From contig NC_059547.1 of NCBI RefSeq assembly GCF_905220415.1, positions 6,646,501 to 6,710,500 on the forward strand: a DNA stretch of 64,000 bases, in the 5' to 3' direction. A model generated the notes under the pieces. The model ran no database searches. It was given only the letters and a program-made list of their open reading frames with translations, and was not told where the DNA came from. The stretch comes from Colias croceus (Eukaryota; Arthropoda; Insecta; Lepidoptera; Pieridae). The number at the start of each line of letters is the position of its first letter. Position 1 is the first letter of the stretch. A program made the position numbers and the translations under genes. Positions 38,538 to 50,957 of this stretch are shown here, one piece after another.

Positions 38538-41500
38538 ATGACTTCCAACGGTGATATCGAAAGCCTCGATGCTAGCGGCAAAATAATAAAAATGGAAGTA
38601 AGTTTATTATTACAAAATAATATATTGTCTGATATGTTTAAACTTACAATGACTCGTAAGTTACGGTGGAATAACTCTGTTTCTTTGTTCAGGTGGACTA
38701 TAGTGCTACGTGTGATGAAAAGATACCCATCTGGAAATCATGGGCAGCTAGTGGCAAGGTTCAAGAAGCTATTGACCAACTCTTAGCTCTTGAAAAACAA
38801 ACCAGAACGGTAATTAACTATTCATTCCTAAGTCATAAGATATAACAGTGTGCATGTAGAGGCTTTTCTTGAATATAGCATTGTATACCTACCCAACATC
38901 AAGAAGGTATCTGATATTTACATTTCCATTGTTGAAATTTTCTCTTAATTCCAATTATATTTTTACAGGGAGCTGATATGGCTTCAACAGCAAGGATCTT
39001 GGTCACTATAGTACAAATATGTTTTGAGGCTAAGAACTGGACAGCATTAAATGACCACATCATTTTGCTATCAAAGAGAAGGTAAGAATATTGAGGGATA
39101 AATTTCAATTAAATAAAATTTCAGCTGTTATTATGACATCACTTACAAGTAACTATGCTGTTTCTCTTTCTTCTGCGTTTTTATTTTGTAATTGGCAATA
39201 TTTAAAATTAATGAACACAAAAAATAATTGGATTTAACAATTAGATAAAGTGATTGTTGTCTACTTCTTTGTAATAGCTTTACTTTAAAATAAATATAGT
39301 AAATTTAATAACCATTAGTTGAAAACATGAGAAGAATTCATGCAGCATATTTTAATAACTTCAATATTTTCAGGTCACAACTCAAGCAAGCTGTTGTAAA
39401 GATGGTCCAAGAGTGCTGTACCTATGTGGACAAAACACCAGACAAAGAAACAAAAATAAAACTCATAGAAACACTGAGAACAATAACTGAAGGGAAAATT
39501 TATGTGGAGGTGGAGAGAGCTCGTCTCACCCATATTTTGGCTAAAATTCGTGAAGAGGAAGACAATGTTGCAGAAGCAGCAAAGATAATACAAGAATTGC
39601 AAGTTGAGACATATGGCTCTATGGACAAGAGAGAGAAGGTGGAACTAATCTTGGAGCAAATGAGGCTCTGTCTAGCTATAAAAGATTATATCAGAACTCA
39701 AATCATCTCCAAGAAGATTAATACTAAATTCTTTGAAGAGGAGAATACACTGGTAAGAAATATGATATTTTTTGTGGTATTTATATCAATATTGTTATTT
39801 AACAGGTTACTCCCTAAAAAAAGCTCTACTAACAAAAGCTCTGATGGGAAGTTGAAGCAGTAGTAAACCGTTGATTATTTAAATTTTTCATTATTATAAG
39901 ATTACTGATTAAAAGTATTTGGTGTGGTATAAGGTTCTTAAAACGGATGAACAAAAATATTAAGCAATGGAAAAGGCAATTCTAACTCAAACATTTATTT
40001 ATTCAATTAGGCTTCTTTTAGAAGAACTTTTGAATAGTCATTGTATTTTAAACAGTTACCACAATTCTGTTCTTTAACAATATTAATAAATATATTAATT
40101 ACAGGAGCTTAAAGAAAAGTTCTATCGGCTCATGATAGCTGTAGATCAGCACAATGCCGCGTACCTATCAGTATGTCGTCACTTCCGCGCTCTCGGCCAA
40201 TCGGGTGGCTCCGAGGCGCTGATTGGTAGTGTCGTATTCCTCGTACTTGCGCCGTATGATAATGAACAAGCTGATTTGACGCATAGAGTAAATGAGGATA
40301 AGGAGTTGGATAAATTACCTGAGTACAAGTAAGTTTGATTTAAATTTAAAAGATCTTTGGAAGTGAATGTATATTTTGGTATATAGAATGGGTATTAATT
40401 TATACAATCAAGTGAAAAGGTTAATGGAAACTTGTAAAATCAAACTGGAGTCATATTTTTATGATGAAAAAAAAAATGTTTTTGTAACGAAAATATTCCA
40501 AATCAATATGAAAAAATTGTAAAAAGTAAATAATTAGATAATGTATTATTAAATTTTTAATACTTTAAACGTTTTATAACTGTGACTTTCTCCTTTTTTA
40601 TAGACAACTCCTGGGTCTGTTCATCAACCCAGAGATTATTAGATGGAATATGCTTTGCTCCTCATACGAGAAGATGCTCAGAGCTACGCCATATTTTAAT
40701 CCATCTGATGAAAAAGGACAAGAACGCTGGAACGATCTAAAGAACAGGGTTGTAGAACATGTAAGTACTTATAATATTTTTTTAGATAAGTATTAGGTAT
40801 AATATTTCTGGTTTTTTTAGTTATTATCACACAAACAATTAGTAATTCTAAAAGATTATCCCCTTTATTGTTTATATCTTACGATTTAACATTATTCACA
40901 TTTGAATACAGTAAAACTAGTTGCTAAAAAAAGGGTGAAATAATAAAACATATAATAAATAAACAGTATTTTATTCCATAAACATAAAGCAATAGTGTTT
41001 TGTTAATATATGTACCTCATGTTGATCTATAACTGTGGATGAAATGGACTTATCTTAATTTATGTTATCTATGCAAATTTTTAAAAGCCGACATTCAAAT
41101 TTTATTCTCTTTCCACAGAATATCCGCATAATGTCAATGTACTACACGCGTATAACGCTTCAACGTATGAGCGAACTGTTAGGCCTAAGTGTCACTGAGA
41201 CGGAAGACGCGCTCAGCCAGCTTGTTGTAAGCAGTGTGGTGAAGGCCAAAATCGACCGTCCAGCTGGTGTAGTGCACTTTAGGTAAGCAAATAATTATGA
41301 TATAGGTTGAGGTAGAAACGAGAAAAACGTAAAAAAAAAACTCGTAGTGAAAAGGGATTCTAACTCCTTATTCGGTTTATCCTAACCATTAACCAATAGC
41401 AAACCGTCACAGCAATTTATTTAAATCTAAATTCGCATATTTCGACAGTCACCCATTAGATATTGTGTGACACAACTTGACTTAGTTGTTGCAAAAGTTC

Positions 41501-42191
41501 AGCATAATTATTATTTCTACATGCTATAACTATGGAACAAAATTTATTTTTCATCCATTGAGATACTATTACTACGTATGGAGACGACACCGCCCACATC
41601 ACTTATGTTCCGCTCAACATAGGTCAAATGGCCTCTCTGCACTCAGTTGCTTTAGCGCGATGGTCGCGTTCATGTCATGTTTGTTATAAAGCAAAAAACC
41701 ATGAAGCTCATCAAATATGCCCTCGAGTGTATTACGATATTGCACTAATAATTTAAGTAATGCGGCAAAGTGCAAAGAAATAACTTTTCATCGGTAAAAT
41801 AAATTACGTAAAATAAGTTACGGTATGAAAATAAATTACCAACGTATCAATTTTTTTTGTTACATTGATTGTTCTTAATTGGTAATAGGCAGAATGTTTA
41901 CGAAGTTTCGCCTCTATGGCGGTGAGTCGATGACATCGCTTAATTTATGACTCACTAGCCGCCCCGCGCCGCCGCGCTTTGCGCACAGATTTTTCATCAT
42001 TTTGTTTGTTGTTGAATGTTTTCATCATTTAAACTGTCTTACTCCCTTTTAGATTGAACATGGACTCATCGGACCGTTTGAACGAATGGTCTCAAAACCT
42101 CAACACGTTGATGCAACTTGTTAACAAAACCACACACTTGATCAACAAAGAGGAATGCGTTCATAAACATCTGCTCGCTACTGTGGACTAA
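38538..42191 (+). CDS. PSMD12: 26S proteasome non-ATPase regulatory subunit 12 (Rpn5/p55)
   Basis: Eight exons (38538-38597, 38693-38809, 38969-39081, 39374-39752, 40105-40328, 40604-40760, 41119-41282, 42053-42191) join in frame to 450 aa; human PSMD12 is 456 aa. Rpn5 is a PCI-domain subunit of the 19S lid and helps hold the deubiquitinase RPN11 in place. The N-terminal part is a helical-repeat solenoid (SWAASGKVQEAIDQLLALEK, KMVQECCTYVDKTPDKETK, YVEVERARLTHILAKI, VETYGSMDKREKVELILEQM). The C-terminal PCI winged helix, about residues 351-404, reads NIRIMSMYYTRITLQRMSEL and ends VKAKIDRPAGVVHF, followed by the lid-bundle helix RLNEWSQNLNTLMQLVNKTT. A noncoding first exon is inferred from the intron 38419-38523. 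AATAAA follows at 42271-42276. Confidence 0.97.
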
Positions 42192-42640
42192 ATGTATTTC
42201 GATCAGCAATGTGTTCATTATTTCTGAACGCCTCAAACTTACTTTTTATTGTATTTCTATAAGATTAGAGAATAAATATTTCATAATAATAACGGCGTTT
42301 CTTTTTTAATTTTAATGCGAAACTTTATTTTAAGGAAACGTTGTTCGCGGATATTAAAAATTCTGACAATGCGTTTCATTGATCAGAGACGAAATTTTAG
42401 AGAAGAATTTTGTATTTTAATTTAATGAATTGTGAAAGTAGGCAGCGACATTGTTTAGAATCACGCTTTTCACTAACTAAATTAATTATAGTTAGTTTAT
42501 TATCATTGAGTAAAAAGTTCAATTGCTCAATACGACAGTGATAAGATAAAAGATGTCAACGGTTCTAATTATTATGAAATAACAAAAAATAATCAGTACA
42601 TTATAATATTTTATAATAGGTTAACGTGTGAATTAGTAAA
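42192..42640 (+). other. Short intergenic spacer between PSMD12 and the DUF7064-like gene
   Basis: The 449 bp between the two plus-strand genes hold the PSMD12 3' UTR and the promoter of the next gene. No repeat or other gene is visible. The promoter must be compact. Confidence 0.6.
42271..42276 (+). terminator. PSMD12 polyadenylation signal
   Basis: AATAAA lies 80 nt after the PSMD12 stop codon, followed by T-rich sequence (CTTTTTTAATTTTAA). It predicts a short 3' UTR and a transcript end before the next plus-strand gene, whose start codon is at 42641. Confidence 0.65.
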
Positions 42641-45600
42641 ATGCTTGTGTTAATAACCTCAATTTTAATACCAATATTTTTTGTGTTAATTTTTCGGTTT
42701 TTAAATACGAAAAATAAAGCACCTATTTTCGGTGTATACCAGCAGAAGAATAAGACTTATTGGTTCAAGTTTCTATTCATGTACACAATTTTAAAAATAA
42801 GACAGGTAAGTAAGTATAGTTAAGAAATATATATTTTCTCGAAAAATATTTGATATTTTTAAGTCAAATAAATCATTAAATCAAATTTTTTGAACCATAT
42901 TATACATGTACATAATTTTATACTGATAGCATAAACCCATGCATGTTATACATAGCATTATACATAGTATGCATGTTATACATAGCATATATAGCATGAT
43001 AGCATGAACTGATAGTATGAACCCTGTGACCTCTTCTATTTTACAAAATGCTAAAATTCTGTATAATATTATTGATTTTATACATACTTACCACAGAACA
43101 AGTAATACTTCACCCTACCATTAGATAAAAATCATAGAGATGCATAATACACATATCTTATATATTTATTTATATTTACACTTATAGGACTAATTTTATG
43201 ATACCTTTTGTAAATTGTTTTGCTGCTTGCTAGAAAGTTAGAAACTGTTAAGCGTGTCCCAGACAGACGCGGCCTGCGGTGGCGGTGGCGGTTGCGGTCA
43301 GTTGGATGACTTGAAAGTTCTAGGAACGACATAGACAGACGCGGCCTGGACGCGGTCACAGCGCGGCTTACCGCGGCCGCAAGTCCCGCCCTCTCCGCCA
43401 CCGCTTCTGTGTGAATGAGCGCGCGGACATGAGGCGGTCATTACGCGATCAGTTGTAAATTTTTGCAACAGGCCGCGTGTACCGCGTGAAATTATGCCTA
43501 TAAACACTGAGTTGTTTATTCAAACAGTGCAAAATTACCCAGTTTTGTATGATACATCACATAAAGACTTACTACTCTTACGTACTCTTGAGAAATAGCT
43601 CTGTATAATTGGCGCATGCTGTGTTAACCTCTAATTATTTGTTACTTTATCGCAAGAACTATATGTTATATAATATGTAATTATATTAAAGAATCATTGT
43701 AAACAAATGTTGGTTGACCAAATAAATCAATAAATAAATACTAAAAAAACAAAAGAATTAAAAACAAAATATGGGCAATAAAAGCAATAAAACTTCGTAC
43801 GATTGGCCATTACTAACGTCCACTTGCAGGTGAGAATCGAGAGCTAATGTGCCGCTGTAGGTTAGAATGACCGCCACCGCGGCCGCGGCAGTATATTGTT
43901 ATCACGGTCAAGTAAGAAGGCAACAGCAGATCGCCACCGCAGGCCGCGTCTGTCTGGGACAGGCTTTAATCCGCCGGTAGACACAGGCTCTGTGTCACAC
44001 ATCTTTGCTATAAATTTCCTACAAGATAAACATTATAGCCATTGATATTCCTATATAATTATTTCAGTTGAAAGTACATTTACAACGACTTTTTGCCGTC
44101 GAATTGGGTCGAAGCAGCGATGGTGTAATGCATGTTCAAGACCACGACGTTAATCTCGAAAAACTTTATAATCTTGGCGATAACCCAAAGGTAAATACAT
44201 AGATAAGTTTAATTATAATTCTAAGATTTATGTAGGTTTTTAATATCTACTTCAGTCTACTTCATAGAATATACAATGGTCTGGCTAGTTTGTACTAGGA
44301 ACTATTAGCACAGAGCAAGTAATGCTAGTAATACTGGCTAGTAAGAACTACTTAATGCAATAAAGAAAAGAAAAAGTTAATTGGTGTTAAATTTATATTT
44401 CGTTTATTGTTTTATTAATTTGGCTTACAGAAATTGTTATTTTAAATAAATCTTTTTTAATTGTATTTCATATGAAGGCAGTGGATGGAACATATTTTAA
44501 TGGCATGTCAAAATCTGGAGCAGCTCTTATTTGTGGATTAGCAAGACGACCTCAACGGATATGCGATGCTTTTTTGTTTTTAAAGGTAACATTAAATACA
44601 TGGGTTGTTTACATTACTTAGGATCGTATTTAATTCATAAACTTTCGTCTTAAAACAACATGTGCACTAACTCAGAACCGATTTTAATGAAGTTACGAAG
44701 ATACGTTTCTACGTCTACTGAAACTTCCACACAATGGACAATTTCTGTGTATATATTAGGTATTTTTGCTTTCTCATTTGCATTTTTATCTGATTTAGAT
44801 TATTAACAATACACAACTTACTAATATCGAAGTATTCTTTTAAAACTAGATAGATGGAGAAGAAGTTTTATTAACACCAAGCCTACCAGATACATATCTT
44901 AAGAAGTCCAGTGAAGATGATGACAGTCATGAAGTCCAAGGTTTATCCGTTGCTAATTTTATACCAATGCGTACTTGGAAACTATCGTATAATGGGGAAA
45001 TGAAGTAAGGATCGTATTTTATTATTTTAATGATTTTTCTTTTAGATTTTTTTTTTGTACCCACCACCGATTCTGACCTAATAAATATTGATTCGCAGGC
45101 CCCGAAATGATCCAAATAAGAAAATAAGAGTAGAGGCTAATTTGACATGGAGTGCTAATTTTCCTCCATTCGAATACGATTCCCAGATGTCTCCTAAAAG
45201 CATGGCTAGTGACATGGCAAGGGAACCCTGGTCTGCTGACTACTTTAAGTTACTTAAAAAGTAAGACAATCCTTTACTTTTTTTTACTAGAATAAGGCAA
45301 AGCCATTGTATACTTTCGCGTTATAAGTCCTAGAATTAACCGCTTTACAACCTCTGCTATGTGTTTCTTGTATAAATAATTAACTACTAATATTATATAA
45401 GTAAAAAATAAATATTTCAGGTTTCACCAAACTCACTACGAGCAGGCGGGATACATCAAGGGCACCGTATTAGTAGACGATAAACTACACGAATTGAATA
45501 TGCCTTGTGTTAGAGACCGGAGTTTCGGTAAGATAATATTAATTGTAATTGCATAAATTGAAAGCCCCCGACAATAGTACTATAGGAAATGCAGCCGAAA

Positions 45601-46816
45601 TTTTAATATCTACGGTAAAAAAATTATAGAGACATTTCGACATAAATTCTAATGGTATCTGATCGTCACACGTCACATAGAGTCACCTACCTATTAATGG
45701 TAAAATTTTTCTATAAAGAAATGCTATTTAATAAAATCAACTCATTCGTTTGGAAGTTAAGATGAACACAGACCAGACAGAAGAGTTATGGTCAATAGTC
45801 ATCCCAATAATGTTTTAAGTTACACTTATTATAAAATAAACGAAATATTATTTTTAGGACCATTGCGGGAGTGGCGAAATTTCCATCGTTATGTTTATCA
45901 TTTTATATTCCTTGACAATGGAGACTTTATAGCCGTGGGAAGTATATCGCAACCATCAATTTTATCCCAGTAAGTTAAAAAAAAAAATAATATTCTAGTT
46001 ATTCGTCTCGATAATATGTTTCTTTATACAGTTCTTTATATTATTTACTGTTCCTTAAAAAATTTCAGCCTCACAGTTGGCTACTTCTGCCGAATGTCGG
46101 ACCAATCAGTGATATCGGTCGATTCTTCGAACTTCCAATTGTATCAACACGGAGAAAATCAACAACTACCCAAGGATTATGGGTTTATTTTTGAGGCTGG
46201 TATGTTCAATCTTATAAACGTGCTCTGTTTGTGAATAAAATTCAATTTAACAATGTACTTAAATGTGGTGAGTTTACATGAAAATGATAACTACTTTATT
46301 AGGTATGTAGATACTAACTGACCCATTAAATGTTCGTCTGCCAAGTAATCCTAAATACTTTGCGGTATACCATATTTTTGACTTTTTTCATATCAACCAA
46401 ATATATTCAAATAATTTCATAAAAATAATGTAATGCAAAATTAACCGAATTTTCTTAGTATGTTTTAATATCTATATTTTTTGTAAGGTGGAGAATCATA
46501 TATCGTGAAAGTTCAAGCTAAGGACGAAGTCACATTTTTCATTGGAAAAGACAAAGAAGCAAAGTTCTACGAAAAGTGGTGTGATATTGAAGTTAATGGT
46601 ATGAAGGGTCAAGCTTGCGTAGAATGGCAATATAACAATGAGGTACCAATATAACATTTTCAAACATTATTGTTTTTTATTGCTATTATTTCTCATTGAA
46701 ACTGTATCTTCTTAAGAGAAATCGGGTACTTAACTACTTAAATTATGTTATTACATTGAACCAAAGATTAATCTTAATCTTTATAGGACCCTAAAAAAGG
46801 TTACGCTAGAGCTTAA
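42641..46816 (+). CDS. Membrane-anchored protein of the DUF7065/DUF7064 (AttH-like) type
   Basis: Ten exons (42641-42805, 44068-44190, 44478-44585, 44850-45004, 45099-45260, 45421-45527, 45858-45969, 46069-46199, 46488-46642, 46787-46816) join in frame to 415 aa. The N-terminus is a signal anchor (LVLITSILIPIFFVLIFRFL) followed by a basic segment. The soluble part has MRTWKLSYNGEMK, DMAREPWSADYFKLLKKFHQ, HYEQAGYIKGTVLVDD, CVRDRSFGPLREWRNFHRYV and a final KWCDIEVNGMKGQACVEWQY. The H-EQ-G, RDxSFG and VNG-G-G-E pattern is what I associate with DUF7065/DUF7064 proteins of animals, related to AttH-like beta-barrels; similar regions occur at the N-terminus of insect proteins annotated as PEP-synthase-like. 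The function is unknown to me. Intron 1 carries a GC-rich transposon-like element. Confidence 0.85.
42914..43025 (+). repeat. Short local direct repeats
   Basis: The block CATGTTATACATAGCAT occurs twice (around 42942 and 42972) with interleaved ATAGCATGATAGCATGAACT and CTGATAG units. It is a small low-complexity expansion in intron 1 of the DUF7064-like gene. Confidence 0.6.
43252..43965. mobile_element. 714-bp GC-rich TTAA element in intron 1 of the DUF7064-like gene
   Basis: The left end GCGTGTCCCAGACAGACGCG GCCTGCGGTGGCG and the right end CGCCACCGCAGGCCGCGTCT GTCTGGGACAGGCT form inverted repeats of more than 30 bp with few mismatches, each bordered by TTAA (43248-43251 and 43966-43969). 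TTAA targets are typical of the piggyBac superfamily. The termini are strikingly GC-rich for this genome, and GACAGACGCGGCCTG recurs internally near 43332. No transposase frame is present. Confidence 0.75.
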
Positions 46817-46857
46817 AATTTAAAGTGCAATAAGCAAGTAATCTCTATATTTTTTTT

Positions 46858-46863
46858 AATAAA
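46858..46863 (+). terminator. Polyadenylation signal of the DUF7064-like gene
   Basis: AATAAA occurs 42 nt after the stop codon, predicting a short 3' UTR. Confidence 0.6.
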
Positions 46864-47419
46864 GATAGCTGTTAAAATATTATCAGGGTACCTTCTTAAA
46901 ACAAATACTCAAAAGGAAAAAAAAAAACTACATTTTAGCATCAAATGTTTATTTCAGCGTAACATTTCATGTTGAAACAATATATAGAAACAAGACTAGT
47001 ATTGCGCACAACATGACTTATTAAAATATGCCGATATTACAATATATTTCAAAATATATATCTTTCTTCTATTCGAAATTTACAATAGTATGCTATTTAA
47101 GTAACTGCATTTTTTTCTTTGTACAGATGCTCAATTTAATTTTACTACTACATATATTATCATACGCAGTATATTTTAAGAGAATAATAATCTTGACTTA
47201 GATTAACATATAGGTACTAGAATATAATATTTAAAATATAAAATACAACATTTGTTAGACACAACAGAATGTGGAATATACTTAGACAAATAGCAATTAG
47301 TTTAAGGCTTGCTAGACGATAAAAGGATTATTAAAATGAGCAAAAAGCTACAATATTCATGCTGATTAACATAGTCATATACAGGGATTATCTCAGACTA
47401 CATATTAAACTATAGATAC

Positions 47420-48695
47420 CAGTGGCGGTACCTTCATACAAGCCGAAAAGCCCGGCTTGCCTTTAGGAATTCGCTACGAGACAGGAAAATACCCAAATTC
47501 ACTTTTGAATATTCGCGCGCAACGAGCTCCGAAATTCAATGAAAACTCACCTACAAACAATGTCGAATTCGAGTCAAACTTTTTAATTTCATCCTTCTTG
47601 CTATCTAAATAAGGTCGTACTTTGTATAAACAGTGCGGTGTCCTTCTTGAGTGACATATAGTTTTCTCGCTTGCACTCGTGGGCTTTTACCGGGCTTTGC
47701 GCTTATCTCTTCTAACGTATGGAATTTCGTTGAAGTAGCTACATACCTATCTATAGAATTCTATAGCAATATCTATGGCCAAAGAAGCCGGGCTTTAACA
47801 GTGTGAAGATAGTTACGATTGCGCGTCGCGCGAACGAACGTCGTGAATATTATTGTTATTATAGTTTGAGCGCGTGATTATACCGGTGTAATTTAGGTTA
47901 AGTTTTTCGAATTTTGTGATGAAATAAGTGTCGCGACACAGATTGTATTGTAAATTGTGATGGTTTGCTTTGTGCTCAGCGGGGAAAGGTAAAATCATTA
48001 AACTTTACTGTAAAACAACAATAATTTTTTTTATCAAAACCAACTCCCGATTTGTGCAGTAAGTCACATAAACGAAAGTTTAATTGTAATGTTTACGAAT
48101 TAATCGATTTCATGAATGAGAATTGGTTAGAAGAAGCCTTCTGATGAAACTTGTACATATTTTGGTATTTACGATTCTTGCTAGTAGGTAGTTCTTCCAC
48201 GGAGCGTGCTTTCTCAGCGTTAAATCGAATTCATAGGTAGGTAGGTAATCGTATTTAAGAGATACACAAGGCCAAGAACGCCTTTCTGAATTAACAATGA
48301 CTGTCATTGAGAAAGAGCTGTTAATTGAATTAAAACAATCACCTAAGTACCTACTTCTATTCCGATGTTATACCTATTTCCTTCAGAAAGATCGGCGTTT
48401 TGAATTAGAATATAAATGATCTGTACAATTTTATAATATAATTTCATACAGTTTATATAATTTAAAGATATAGATTTTAATATGATTGTAATGGTAAACG
48501 TTTGACTCAACTGTTTGCGGGCGCGCGTGAACATTTAGAAGATTTGGTTCGGTATGTTCACATTTTTTATAAGTTTTATAACGAACATACCTACTTAGTA
48601 ACTCAGTAAGAATACCTAAATCAAGTAAAGGGTACACAGCAAACACTTCGAAAAATTTGGGCTTGCCCAGTCCTTACACCCTAGGCACGCCACTG
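47420..48695. mobile_element. 1276-bp non-autonomous hAT element with 8-bp target duplication
   Basis: The terminus CAGTGGCGGTACC (47420) is matched by GGCACGCCACTG at 48684-48695. The element is flanked on both sides by a perfect 8-bp duplication, ATAGATAC (47412-47419 and 48696-48703). CAGTGGCG-type termini and 8-bp duplications are the hallmarks of the hAT superfamily. The subterminal parts share GGGCTTGCC-like sequence (AAGCCCGGCTTGCC near the left end, GGGCTTGCCCAG near the right end). No transposase frame is present. Confidence 0.85.
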
Positions 48696-49520
48696 ATAGA
48701 TACCTAGTGCATCAAATGATATGGAAATATTTGTGTACATTGTATGTTTTGAGAATTGCTAGAAAGATCTTTTTCTAGAATGGAATTATATTTTCAGTAC
48801 AATGAGTGTTACGTAGCAACCATTAAAATATTTAGTAAAACATTGCTCTAATTAATATAACGGAAATCAAGGAACGGTAAATGCTTTGTATTTTTTTTTC
48901 AATGAGACGAGTTGCTTTTTGACTTTATAGTATAGTTCTGATTTACAAATACTATGAAGCTGTCTTAAAGAATATCAGGACATAAAAAAGTAATGGAAGA
49001 CAATTAAACATTTAGATATTTATATCGGAACAAATCTACTTTTTGATGGGACATGAACTAGAAATTTATACTATAAGAAATGGCCAATGAGTACTTAAAT
49101 AAGATCGAAAATTTAAGTAATGAACTGGACGTACTATATTATTCTACTGAACACAACTATAGCTCTCTTCTTCTCCTTATTTATACGTTCTCCAAATGAA
49201 TCCTTTATTCTTTGGCCTAATACATTTTTTCGAATACAAAATACATATAAAAGAATTTAAATTAGTTGACTTCCATTCTATTGAAGTGTGTTTTCTAGTT
49301 TCACATAGACAAACTATTTTGTAGTATCTAAGTAGTCCTATCAGAATATTGAAAAAGGTAATTGACACAAATAGTTGGCAACAAGTATGACTAGTTTTGT
49401 ACGCACAATTTACTGTTTTATTTCCCACTATTTGTTTTACAATCTCAAATAATTGCTACTAATGTTCCAATCACAAATCTATGCTTAAGGGAATATTACT
49501 GAAATTTTGAGAATGTATTA

Positions 49521-50957
49521 AGGTAAAGGCTCCTAATACGGCGGTAGTCAAAATCGCTTCCTAATACGGTGGTATTTCTTTTTTCGAGTTTTATTCCTGT
49601 TTTATAAATTTTAAGTACACCAAAACGTAAGCTATTTATTCCAAATTTATTACTCCATGACTTAACTAACGTTTGCAAGTATAGCACATAGACAACACAA
49701 CAAGATCAATCAATATGTGTAACGGCATCGACATGAGAGGTGTTTCCATACAAACGCGAAACAACAAAAGTAAGTACACTAATATTTATAAACTAAGTTT
49801 TTCGTATTAAAAAGCCGTTCAAGTTTGTATATGTATTGTTTATTGCATTTTCCTACTATTACACTCACTATTTAAATAGCTTGTTTCATATTTGTAAGTC
49901 ATTTTCTACCCAAAAAATAAGAAATAAAATACCGCCGTAATACGATACAAATTTTATAGATTAATCCTAATACGGTGGCATAACTCCGAAATAGGAAAAA
50001 TACTGGGCATGTTTAATTGTTTATAACTTTAATTTTATTTACTTATTGAATTAATTCCAAGATTAGTTGGAATAATTATTAATCTGATAAATTAGAAACC
50101 ATATTCTGCGGTATGTTTTCTTAATTAGAAATCCAGTTAAATATGAAAATGGTTGAGTACAAAATGTTTGTTTCTTAGAAGGGGTAAAAATAGGAAGGTG
50201 TATTTTAATGTATCACAAATCATTTATTTTGTATAACTGTTGATTTGAGTTTTACACATCTGAGCCAAAAAACTGTTATCATTTGATTAATCATTTACAT
50301 TCTCTTGTTTATCGAATTTTTGATGGGTCAGAATTAGGATTATTAAAAACACGAGTAGTTTTCCTATTACGGTGGTAGATATTTCCAGGTAACTCTGTAT
50401 TAGGTTATATATGATCTCCTATTACGGCCCTATTTCATAGAACTTAAAATTACCAGATTTAGGGTTGCGTAAATAAATAAGAAGTTTTGTGTCTTTTTTT
50501 GTGGATTCTTATTTGATATGCGTGTTTTTTTTCCGATAAAACTAAAAGCATAAATGAAACACATTAAAAGTGAATCAACGTAATCAAACCAATGGTTAAT
50601 GAATAAAAAACTTACAATTTACTTTACTAACACATTCCTATTATTTAACAAATATTATTTGTACGGAACTTCAATGTATATAATATCTGACCCTCCGTAT
50701 TAGGAGCCGCCTACCGCAGTATTAGGCTCTGACCAAAATCATACCTCCGTATTAGGGAAAATCGACATGACTATTTAAATATTTTTTTAAAATAAGAAAT
50801 ATTATGAAAATAAACATAGACTCAACAGCAATACAAAATTTAAGTTCCACTTTTAACGATAAAGTGGTTTGGCACCTTTAGAAATACTTACAAATGCTTA
50901 TTTTTGATACTTACTTTCAAATGTTGCGAAATACCTCCGTATTAGGTGCTTTTACCT
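49521..50957. mobile_element. 1437-bp inverted-repeat element with many TACCNCCGTATTAGG subterminal motifs
   Basis: The termini AGGTAAAGGCTCCTAATACG G and CCGTATTAGGTGCTTTTACC T are near-perfect inverted repeats flanked by TA (49519-49520 and 50958-50959). The motif CCTAATACGGNGGTA or its complement occurs about eleven times inside: direct near 49532, 49559, 49964, 50362 and 50418; inverted near 49930, 50388, 50690, 50711, 50742 and 50930. No coding region is visible. Dense subterminal repeats are typical transposase-binding arrays. I do not recognise the family. Confidence 0.7.

Noticed and set aside
39327..39373. Alternative upstream start within the PSMD12 exon 4 reading frame
   Set aside because: This segment is intronic: a TTTTCAG acceptor at 39373 continues the frame from exon 3, and the longer frame only reads through intron sequence.
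43132..43507. Minus-strand open frames of 70-89 codons
   Set aside because: They are produced by the GC-rich termini of the 43252-43965 element, not by a gene.
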